This document shows, piece after piece, positions 13,918 through 20,756 of a DNA stretch of 21,226 nucleotides. The notes under the pieces were generated by a model that did no database searches, was not told the origin of the DNA, and saw nothing but the letters and a program-made list of their open reading frames with translations. Every line of letters starts with the position of its first letter. Position 1 is the first letter of the stretch. The position numbers and the translations under genes were made by a program. The stretch is from a virus. The stretch is taken from positions 1-21,226 of the IMG/VR virus record IMGVR_UViG_3300035127_000024; one strand, 5' to 3'.

Positions 13918-13943
13918 AAGAAGTTCCCCGAAGGGAACTTCTT
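13918..13943 (-). terminator. UUCG-loop terminator after the head operon
   Basis: On the minus strand an 11-bp perfect stem (AAGAAGTTCCC / GGGAACTTCTT) is capped by the very stable TTCG tetraloop and followed by ATTTGTATATTTG. It lies about 45 bp after the stop of the 377-residue gene and should end the scaffold-capsid transcript. The T tract is imperfect, so some read-through is possible. Confidence 0.7.
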
Positions 13944-13985
13944 ACCGACCGGGGACACCCCAATCCAAAATCAGGATAACTATAA

Positions 13986-15119
13986 TTAAGCTCCTTCCGC
14001 TTGTTTTTGCATTAAGGCTACCAGGTTGCTGTCAGACTGCATGGCATCCATGAGCTCTTTCTTACGATATTTCTTATCGTTATACTTCCACCAGGAAGGA
14101 CCTATTTTCTCTATCACCCCCTGCTCATGAAATTCATTGAACATCGCCTCTGCCGTTATGTTGTCAATACCGGTAAAAGATATCTGTGGCTCTTCCGTAG
14201 AAGAAACCGGTGGAGCTATTTTCTCCGGATTGGGCATTAACTGCCGCGAGATCTCCGCCATTAATCCGGACCCTTGTTCTGTAAAGGAAGCTTCTATCAT
14301 ATAGTCCAGTGGATCAGTACCCATTGGCGCTATCACAATTTCCCTTCCGGTATTGCCCCACTTCATTCTGTTGTTCTGTTTATCAACCACCAGAATATCC
14401 ATGTCAATAGCATCCAAGGCAATTCCTTTTCGAATCAATCTTTCGTCCTTTCTATTATTCATAAAACGCGCAGGATCCAGCATGGCTTCTGTTAAAAGCT
14501 CCCAGCGCAATTGCTGAACACTTTTACCAACCACCCATGAGGTACCTTTTAACGCCCGGCTAAAGCGGATAATATCATTGGGAAGTGCATTGTGACACCA
14601 CGCTTTCGCCTCTTCCCGGACGGTATCTTTATCAATAGCTTCCCTGAAGACAGCTTCTTTATCAAATAGATAATAACCTCCCGGCTTCTCTGTTATTTTA
14701 TGCGGATTATTTACATTCCAGTTGCTTTTAAACATATAGTCCAAAAGCGTCCATTCGTCTCCGGAAACAATCCTCACTCCCCGCTCAAACTTGATTTTGT
14801 AATCATGTTTATTCTCCTTGGCTATGTCCGACATTTCATCGTGATAGATGGTGGTCTCTCCCGGGATATAACGGATTGCCCTTCGCATCCTTTTTCTTTC
14901 ATCAAAAATTATATCTGAACTGGGAATTTTTTCTAAAGGAGGATAGTAAAGCGGTTGCCCACCTTCTCCTCTTTCATCTGCTCCGGTTAGCATCGAAGGT
15001 TTTTCGTTTCTTTTCACACTTACAAAGGTGAATTTTTTGCCAATACAAGCTTGTTGCCCTGCCTGGTAATCGGCATAAGTGCCCTGGTCAGTAGATGACC
15101 TTAGAGATGTTGTTTTCAT
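13986..15119 (-). CDS. Head-associated protein of unknown function (377 residues)
   Basis: This 377-residue protein is mixed alpha/beta and charged, quite unlike the fibre genes. Segments include KFTFVSVKRNEKPSMLTG, a tract with FERGVRIVSGDEWTLLDYMF, and a C-terminal domain (about 315-377: NITAEAMFNEFHEQGVIEKIG, WWKYNDKKYRKKELMDAM) that looks like a small helical or winged-helix fold. The loop before it is Pro/Glu-rich. It is the last gene of the scaffold-capsid unit, separated from the capsid gene by a hairpin, and its A-rich leader repeats that of the scaffold gene. Its place suggests an abundant head or internal protein. The C-terminal domain could instead bind DNA or the portal. I do not recognise the family with certainty. 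Confidence 0.45.
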   Translation of the reverse strand: MKTTSLRSSTDQGTYADYQAGQQACIGKKFTFVSVKRNEKPSMLTGADERGEGGQPLYYPPLEKIPSSDIIFDERKRMRRAIRYIPGETTIYHDEMSDIAKENKHDYKIKFERGVRIVSGDEWTLLDYMFKSNWNVNNPHKITEKPGGYYLFDKEAVFREAIDKDTVREEAKAWCHNALPNDIIRFSRALKGTSWVVGKSVQQLRWELLTEAMLDPARFMNNRKDERLIRKGIALDAIDMDILVVDKQNNRMKWGNTGREIVIAPMGTDPLDYMIEASFTEQGSGLMAEISRQLMPNPEKIAPPVSSTEEPQISFTGIDNITAEAMFNEFHEQGVIEKIGPSWWKYNDKKYRKKELMDAMQSDSNLVALMQKQAEGA

Positions 15120-15148
15120 TGTGTTTTATTGTATTATATTAAAAAGAT

Positions 15149-15175
15149 AAGCAGCGCGGATGATCCGCGCTGCTT
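15149..15175. other. Perfect 13-bp hairpin between the capsid and 377-residue genes
   Basis: AAGCAGCGCGGAT pairs with ATCCGCGCTGCTT around one base, so the real loop would be about 3-5 nt. It is very GC-rich for this genome and lies 7 bp after the capsid stop. On the minus strand it is followed by ATCTTTTTAATA, so it can act as a partial terminator or as a 3' stabiliser of the capsid mRNA, raising capsid over the following gene. Confidence 0.7.
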
Positions 15176-15182
15176 TAAGTGT

Positions 15183-16619
15183 TTATGATCCTTGCAAGAA
15201 GGCATAAGCATTAGGACGGAAACCCTGGAACCCAAAGTGTGTCCTGTAGTTGATATCCAACTTATCGAGAGTTGTGTTGTTAACAGGTCCGTTAGAACCA
15301 ATCAACCACTCACGGAACTCGCGGTCATATTCTCCGTTTTTCACGTAATTCATACGCAGCGCCGGAGTTTCAATTTTCTCCATATTCGTCCCTTCTCTTG
15401 CTGACCCATAATCCATAGGAATAAACACTCCCATATTTTGGTATTTAGTGGTGTTTCCTAAATAAGAAGGATTATTCAACAGGTTGTAAGTTTTTAAGTG
15501 GAAAGTATATCCCAAATGCTCAAACCCGCTAAATCCGAAATTCACATATTGGTCTTTACCACCGCCAAACATTCCGTATACAACGGCTCCTGCCTGCATC
15601 TCCGGACGGATAAACGCATCAATAGATTGACGCAACCGGATAGAGCACCATCCTGAATACTCCATAGATCCTTTGTTTTTATCAATCTGATCTATTATCA
15701 TGTCTTCAAAGTCACTCAAGGTCACGCCAGGAGTAATGTTGTAATTGGTGGTTCCATTATAGCTTTGTGCAAACGAAAACAAACCTTTTGTTTTTAAGAG
15801 TGTTGCATCGTATGTCGCCAAAGCGCTAGTGTTATCCACTTCTTCTCCAGTTACAAAAGAGATTTCTCTTTGATTCAGGATTTGTTTACGGGAATCATTC
15901 TGGTTTTTGAAAAACCATACTTTTCCTGTTGTTCCATTTCCATCATCAAAATCCGTCCATGTTTGTTCTCCCAGTGCAGAACCGGTAGAAGATGCTGTTT
16001 CTGCAAGAATCTCCATTACCCCGGTAATCACATTTAAACGGAAGTTCATTGGATCTGGCTGATCGCCACCCTCACCGTTTACGATACCGCCCAAACGAAT
16101 AGGCTCCGCGCCTGTTTGTGTTGGACACACATAAGAAGCCCCGATTTTATCCGGTGCCACGGTAAATGTAGTGGTGGTTCTTGCTGTCACCGTCCCTTTA
16201 ATTCCAGTACTAAACTCTACAGTCTGATTAACACGAACCGGGTTTAGCGTTGTTGTGCCACCAGCATTAGGAGCTGCTGTTCCTGCTGCTGCTGCAATAT
16301 AAGGATCGTAGGTTGCCGGATAACTTGTAATTGTTGAATTTGAAAGCGTATAAACTACTGCTGCTCCGGATGCCCCTGCTGTGCCGGTAGCATACACGAC
16401 AGCGTTCAGACGGTCTTCTTCAAAATGACGAAATGTAAGCCCTGGAACAGGGTGTTTTCCCCCTCCGACCATATCTAACATTCCTGTAACGTCCTGGTTA
16501 CCGAAAGCCTTAATAACATCCGGATTGTTTTGCGGCATCAGCATGTTATATGCTGAAGACGAGCTGATCCAGTTATTTGATGTAGCAATCTGTACATTGC
16601 TTGGTTGTAATCCTGCCAT
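15183..16619 (-). CDS. Major capsid protein
   Basis: This 478-residue protein is the probable HK97-fold capsid subunit. It follows portal and scaffold-like genes and has the usual length. The N-terminal part contains LMPQNNPDVIKAFGNQDVTG and TFRHFEEDRLN, an insertion-like beta stretch follows (about 80-190, Thr/Gly/Ala-rich), then a helical spine-like region (SDFEDMIIDQIDKNK, SIRLRQSIDAFIRPEM). The conserved C-terminal third (FSGFEHLGYTFHLKTYNLL, GVFIPMDYGSA, LDINYRTHFGFQGFRPNAY) resembles capsid proteins of crAss-like and other Bacteroidota podoviruses. It has many Gly and Asn residues and a single Cys. It starts 26 bp after the scaffold-like gene. A strong hairpin follows it, as is common for the most abundant virion protein. 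Confidence 0.82.
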   Translation of the reverse strand: MAGLQPSNVQIATSNNWISSSSAYNMLMPQNNPDVIKAFGNQDVTGMLDMVGGGKHPVPGLTFRHFEEDRLNAVVYATGTAGASGAAVVYTLSNSTITSYPATYDPYIAAAAGTAAPNAGGTTTLNPVRVNQTVEFSTGIKGTVTARTTTTFTVAPDKIGASYVCPTQTGAEPIRLGGIVNGEGGDQPDPMNFRLNVITGVMEILAETASSTGSALGEQTWTDFDDGNGTTGKVWFFKNQNDSRKQILNQREISFVTGEEVDNTSALATYDATLLKTKGLFSFAQSYNGTTNYNITPGVTLSDFEDMIIDQIDKNKGSMEYSGWCSIRLRQSIDAFIRPEMQAGAVVYGMFGGGKDQYVNFGFSGFEHLGYTFHLKTYNLLNNPSYLGNTTKYQNMGVFIPMDYGSAREGTNMEKIETPALRMNYVKNGEYDREFREWLIGSNGPVNNTTLDKLDINYRTHFGFQGFRPNAYAFLQGS

Positions 16620-16645
16620 GATTTTAAATCTTTAAAGCGTTAATA

Positions 16646-17872
16646 TTATTTGCCCGGAAACATTGCGTTCATTAAGTTTTTCGCAGTTTTTTCCTGAGCT
16701 GTTTCTTTTTTAGTGTCCACAGATCTTCCATCGGTTTTAAAGTTGATATTCTTAATTCTTTTAATCTCCTCTTTAGCACCTACGGCCCTGTAGTTTTTGG
16801 CGATTAACTTCAAAATATCTTCACGGTTCTCCCTTAACACAAGGGTCTCGTAAATTGCTTTAAAGTCATATTCACCACGGTCATTTTTAAACAGATTCCA
16901 AAAAGCATTGACATCTGTTCTCATTTCCTTCACTACCTCAGAAATCTTCTGTTGGGTAGCCTGGGGAATTTCAAAGTCAAATATGTCTTCGCCTTTATCA
17001 TCTATGGGACTTGACAACTTCGGAGTTTTAGAGATAATTTCATTCTCCACAAAATCATCCCATTCTTCTTTCTGTTTCTGAGCAGCTTGTTCAGCTTCTC
17101 TTCGTTCAGCTTCAGTGGGTTGTTTTGGTGAGAAAGAAGTCTTTTGTTGCAGTTCCAGTAATCTTTCCCGTTCCATCTCCGCATCGCGTTCGAAACGTTT
17201 CCTGGCTAACAACTCTCTTTTATCTCTTTCCTCTGCGTTCTCTGACCATTCGTCCCTTCTATATTTGTCATCCAGCTCCAGCATTAACTCCTCGCGGGAA
17301 TAACCCTTGTATTCCGGATTTAAAGACATCGCCTCTAAATGGACCTGTTCGGGTGTTAATTTGCTAAAGTCACTGGACTTTAAATACCAAAATTGTTCAT
17401 CAAGCTTTCCTCCTCCCTTCACATATTCATTCAGTTGCTTAATTTCTTCGCTTGCATAAGCAGGCTGCTGGCTCTGTGCAGCTTCCACTATTTCACTAAT
17501 GCTTTTAAACTTTCCTCCTGTCTCCTTTGCTATCCTTTCAGCATATAGTTCATCAAAACTTTTTTCAGGAGCATCGTCTTTCTTTCCACCTTCCGGTTCA
17601 TTGTTTGAAGCAGCCGCTTCTTTTAATCGCTCTTCCTCCTCCAGCTTCTCTTTAAGTTCTATATCCTCAGCACTTGGCTGTGATTCTTCTCCCGGTTCTG
17701 TAGATTCTTCCTTCGGCGGTTCCTCTTTTGGAGGTTCTTCCTTCGGCGGTTCCTCTTTCGGGGGTTCTTCTTTTGGTGCTTCCGCTGCTGGAGGATTATT
17801 ATCTGATGCAGGAGGATTATCACCTGATCCCCCTACTGCTTTTCTCATTAATTCTTCTACAGTAGTCGTCAT
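16646..17872 (-). CDS. Scaffold-like protein
   Basis: This 408-residue protein starts at the ATG at 17872 (MTTTVEELM). A longer frame begins at 17911, but the -7 box at 17896-17903 lies inside those extra codons, so that start cannot be used. The N-terminal quarter is disordered and acidic with five PKEEP-type repeats (residues 33-56). The middle is a long, highly charged helical region (ELMLELDDKYRRDEWSENAEER to EAEQAAQKQKEEWDDFV), and the C-terminus is helical and basic (KKETAQEKTAKNLMNAMF). An acidic, helical, low-complexity protein encoded between portal and capsid is the classic place of a scaffolding protein, which directs capsid assembly and then leaves. It is the first gene of the unit under promoter P1. 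No protease is seen in the window. Confidence 0.65.
   Translation of the reverse strand: MTTTVEELMRKAVGGSGDNPPASDNNPPAAEAPKEEPPKEEPPKEEPPKEEPPKEESTEPGEESQPSAEDIELKEKLEEEERLKEAAASNNEPEGGKKDDAPEKSFDELYAERIAKETGGKFKSISEIVEAAQSQQPAYASEEIKQLNEYVKGGGKLDEQFWYLKSSDFSKLTPEQVHLEAMSLNPEYKGYSREELMLELDDKYRRDEWSENAEERDKRELLARKRFERDAEMERERLLELQQKTSFSPKQPTEAERREAEQAAQKQKEEWDDFVENEIISKTPKLSSPIDDKGEDIFDFEIPQATQQKISEVVKEMRTDVNAFWNLFKNDRGEYDFKAIYETLVLRENREDILKLIAKNYRAVGAKEEIKRIKNINFKTDGRSVDTKKETAQEKTAKNLMNAMFPGK
17705..17776. repeat. 15-bp in-frame tandem repeat in the scaffold-like gene
   Basis: About five copies of a 15-bp unit encode PKEEP repeats in the disordered N-terminal part. Unit sequences differ at third positions (for example cggcggt versus tggaggt), so it is not a fresh slippage product, but the copy number could still vary between relatives. 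Confidence 0.85.
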
Positions 17873-17895
17873 TGTTTTATTGTATTGTTTTAAAG

Positions 17896-17961
17896 CAAAA
17901 TTAAATGTCATTTTTTATTTAGAATCATTCTAAATAACATTCATTTGCAATTTTTTTGCAA
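17896..17961 (-). promoter_or_regulatory. Composite late promoter P1 for the scaffold-capsid unit
   Basis: On the minus strand: TTGCAAA (17955-17961), 17 bp, the 23-bp palindrome (17915-17937; perfect arms with a C-G difference only at the centre), 11 bp, and the -7 box TAATTTTG (17896-17903). A second TTGCAAA lies closer, at 17944-17950. The element sits in the gap between the portal stop and the scaffold-like gene, allowing extra capsid mRNA over portal mRNA. The flanks are unlike copies P2 and P3, so the conserved parts here are likely the functional ones. Confidence 0.7.
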
Positions 17962-17974
17962 TCATTTATAATAA

Positions 17975-20341
17975 TCAAGCTGTTTCAGACTCTTTTTTCT
18001 TCGATTGTTGCTTTATCGCTTCGGTATCCCTTTTACCTTCATTAGCTACCTGCTGAGTAATGGCTTTTCCGCTGGCGCTTATTTTAGCTCCTGACTCAGT
18101 ACCCTGATTTTTAAGAATTTGTATCTCTGCATCTATTTTACCCTGAAGTGCTATTGTTTTTCTTTTTTCTTCTTCCTCTGCCCGGATTTTTTCAATCTCT
18201 GCTTTTGTTTTCACGTCAATAAGACGTTCGTCAGCCTGTGATTTTGCAATAATAGACTGCTGTTGTACCTGACCGTTATTTTGTATATCCTGGTTTTTCG
18301 CTGCCTGCGCATCGTCCCTGTTTTTCTTTTCAAGGGTCATCAGTAGCTGGGCCGCTCGTTTGGTGTTCTGCTTCATCTCCTGTCTTACACGAATAGCATC
18401 CGAAGAGTTCAAGCTACCGGTTTTAAGCCCCAATTCAATAAGGCCTTCTATTTGTATTTTTTCCTCATCATCTGGTAATAGTTCTATTTCAATCCCAAAG
18501 CTATTTAGAGGTAAGTCTTTCCCTATGCTCAGGATTTTAGTAGCATAGGGGCCCAGAGAAGTAGTAAAGGCCTTGTAATTATGCTCCAGACAATCCTGTA
18601 TCATTAAAACACTCGTTTTGGCTGCTTTTTTTATAAGGTTTGCATGGGCGTTATAGATGGGTCTTAACGCATTTTGAGTAGCTTGGGCAGCCATTTTCTG
18701 AACACCCACCAAAGCGTCTTTGTTGGGAGAACTGGCATCCACAGCACTATTAAACCCAATCACATCATTCATCAGCTGCATGATGTGTTGCTGGGTCATA
18801 ATATATGCCTGGATCGTTCCGGAGATATTAGGAGCCAGCTGCTCCACTCCTGAAGAATTAATATAACGACCATCTTTATCTACAGAGCTATAAGGAAAAC
18901 TACCAGTTTGCAGATACATTTTTAAAATCTCCAACGGATCTGCATCTGCTCCTTTTTTCAGTATAATACCATCCAATGAAGCCACATCAAACTTAACACC
19001 CGGAGGAACTGCCTTAATCAGCACTTGTTGATACTTTTGATATGTAAGGTTCCACTGATCCTCCAGGCTTCTTAATCGCTCCACAATGGATTTATTCTCC
19101 ATATCCCTAATGCCGGGAGCAATAATACAAATAGGCATTATTACCTCTGGACTAAAACTTCCATCAGGCAGTTTGTCCCTCACCTCGTTATCTACTCTTT
19201 TATAGCCCCACAGATGTTTGCTTCCGGTAATCCATTTCCCTTTATACAAACACTCCATCTTTCTTTTTAACACCTCCTTTTTATCGGTCGTTTCCTTGTT
19301 GTATGAAGAAGATTTTGTATTATAGAAAGTTCCACCTTTTGAGTTTTTTTTAATCTCTCTCACTTCGGTACTAGGTGTCATATAAAAGAACTCCATCACC
19401 TCTATGTTAAAATCCATATAAGGCCTGGCACCATTGTTTGACTGGTAATATCCTTCATAGGATTCTCCTAAGTTCAGGTTAATGGCATTTTTATATTTCC
19501 CCTGATATTCTTTGGCGATTTGCCACAAGTCTTTTTCGGTAAACTTTGGGTTCATCTCTGCAATTTCCCAAAGTTGATATTGTTTTAAAATCCCTACCCA
19601 GGTAATATTCCTGAAATCATCATACTTAGAATAAGGAGTAATAATATCAATAGGATCCATTGCTTCCACCCTGATGTTCCAGTCGTCATCATAATAAGTA
19701 TAAATGGCAGCTCGTTTAATAGTGATTAAATCCTCTATGATGGTATTCCTTACCTTTTCATCCAGATCATTTTCACCCATCACCCACGACAAGGCTTGTT
19801 CCATAGCAATGGATTCATCCAACCGGAAGGTGGAAAACATTAAATTTGCCTCATCTGTTGTTGCGGGGATTTCCTTCCCATAAGGAGTTGCAGGGATGCC
19901 CGTCATTTTAGAGATTTCTTCTGCATGTTTCTTTAAAAACATATCAGCGTACATCTCTTTTTTGTATTTGTCAAATTTTGACTGGGCTTCAGAATCAATA
20001 GGATTACATTGAATATTAATGGGCATATTAATAAGCTTGCCCTTAATGTTGTCAACAATAGAAGCAATACGGGTTATAGGGCTTAAGTCAAGGTTCAGGT
20101 AAGACGAATCACCATCAATATCCAGTCTGTTCTTCATATTTTGAACCGACTGCATCCCTTCCCGGTATTTGCGGTTGATGATATCGTTTTCTCGCTGGCT
20201 TGTGTAGAGGTCTAAATTCTTTCTGTGCTGAGAATAAATAAAGTTGGCATACTTCAGGCCGTACTCATCTGTTCCCTTTTCTGCTTTACTCGCAGTTGGA
20301 TCAGGCATTCCGTATGTCGATTCTTTGACATTTGCACTCAT
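17975..20341 (-). CDS. Portal protein
   Basis: This 788-residue protein forms, by family, the dodecameric ring through which DNA enters and leaves the head. Evidence is the gene order (before scaffold and capsid), the size usual for podovirus portals, an N-terminal region with repeated Tyr/Asp-rich segments (FIYSQHRKNLDLYTSQREND, AAIYTYYDDDWNIRVEAMDP), and a conserved block at about 524-563 (MNDVIGFNSAVDASSPNKDA then VGVQKMAAQATQNALRPIY). That block I recall from portals of crAss-like and related Bacteroidota phages. Residues about 656-788 form a long charged Gln/Lys/Glu-rich coiled coil, like the barrel or tail extensions of large portals. The gene starts 35 bp after a small basic gene. Its promoter must be further upstream, outside the window. 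Confidence 0.85.
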   Translation of the reverse strand: MSANVKESTYGMPDPTASKAEKGTDEYGLKYANFIYSQHRKNLDLYTSQRENDIINRKYREGMQSVQNMKNRLDIDGDSSYLNLDLSPITRIASIVDNIKGKLINMPINIQCNPIDSEAQSKFDKYKKEMYADMFLKKHAEEISKMTGIPATPYGKEIPATTDEANLMFSTFRLDESIAMEQALSWVMGENDLDEKVRNTIIEDLITIKRAAIYTYYDDDWNIRVEAMDPIDIITPYSKYDDFRNITWVGILKQYQLWEIAEMNPKFTEKDLWQIAKEYQGKYKNAINLNLGESYEGYYQSNNGARPYMDFNIEVMEFFYMTPSTEVREIKKNSKGGTFYNTKSSSYNKETTDKKEVLKRKMECLYKGKWITGSKHLWGYKRVDNEVRDKLPDGSFSPEVIMPICIIAPGIRDMENKSIVERLRSLEDQWNLTYQKYQQVLIKAVPPGVKFDVASLDGIILKKGADADPLEILKMYLQTGSFPYSSVDKDGRYINSSGVEQLAPNISGTIQAYIMTQQHIMQLMNDVIGFNSAVDASSPNKDALVGVQKMAAQATQNALRPIYNAHANLIKKAAKTSVLMIQDCLEHNYKAFTTSLGPYATKILSIGKDLPLNSFGIEIELLPDDEEKIQIEGLIELGLKTGSLNSSDAIRVRQEMKQNTKRAAQLLMTLEKKNRDDAQAAKNQDIQNNGQVQQQSIIAKSQADERLIDVKTKAEIEKIRAEEEEKRKTIALQGKIDAEIQILKNQGTESGAKISASGKAITQQVANEGKRDTEAIKQQSKKKESETA

Positions 20342-20376
20342 GTTTGCTTAAAATTTGTTAGGAGAATTAAGCTGAA

Positions 20377-20523
20377 TCAGTTGTTTAATTCCGGAGCCTG
20401 AATCATTTTATTCCCTGTAATTTGCTCCAAAGCCTTTACCAGATGTTTTGCCTCAAGAGGTGTTTTATGCAGGCTTTCAGTCATTCTTTTGATATAAAGC
20501 CTTTTTGCTCGTGTGTTTTTCAT
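20377..20523 (-). CDS. Small basic 48-residue protein
   Basis: A short frame begins ATG at 20523, two bases after the stop of the preceding gene, and ends TGA at 20377. The product is basic and helical (MKNTRAKRLYIKRMTESLHK, then LVKALEQITGNKMIQAPELNN). Tight spacing on both sides and the strand shared with its neighbours support a real gene. Small genes directly before the portal are common in phages, but nothing links this one to a known family. It is inferred from spacing and composition. Confidence 0.5.
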   Translation of the reverse strand: MKNTRAKRLYIKRMTESLHKTPLEAKHLVKALEQITGNKMIQAPELNN

Positions 20524-20525
20524 GT

Positions 20526-20747
20526 TTAAAATGCTTCATTGGATGACCTGCGCCAAACGCCTGGCCCAAGATTAACATAAGTGTACCAATTACCTGCATC
20601 ATCAATAGCCCTTGATCCATAAGGTATTGTTGAGGAAAGCCCCATCGAGGTAAGTGCCGTGGTTATATTTGATGCTTCAGCATTGGGATTGCTGTTTATT
20701 TTGAATATCGGAATATCCCCTTCAAAACGTATTATCTGTGCTGCCAT
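20526..20747 (-). CDS. Small 73-residue protein of unknown function
   Basis: This small protein (MAAQIIRFEGDIPIFKIN, then GSRAIDDAGNWYTYVNLGPG and VWRRSS) is not recognised. The Trp/Tyr/Gly-rich second half suggests a compact beta structure. It starts 9 bp after the preceding gene and is followed after 2 bp by the 48-residue gene, so all belong to one late operon ahead of the portal. It may be a minor head, fibre-tip or chaperone-like protein. Confidence 0.5.
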   Translation of the reverse strand: MAAQIIRFEGDIPIFKINSNPNAEASNITTALTSMGLSSTIPYGSRAIDDAGNWYTYVNLGPGVWRRSSNEAF

Positions 20748-20756
20748 GATTAATGA

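Noticed and set aside
17705-17776. CRISPR-like array
   Set aside because: The 15-bp units are contiguous and in frame (PKEEP codons), with no spacers.
17873-17911. Upstream start of the scaffold-like gene at 17911
   Set aside because: The -7 box TAATTTTG (17896-17903) lies inside these codons, so an mRNA from promoter P1 would lack that start codon. The extra residues also do not resemble the acidic N-terminus.
17499-17933. Plus-strand 144-residue Ser/Gly-rich frame with GGSSF repeats
   Set aside because: It is the mirror of the PKEEP repeats and acidic codons of the scaffold-like gene on the other strand, and it runs through promoter P1.
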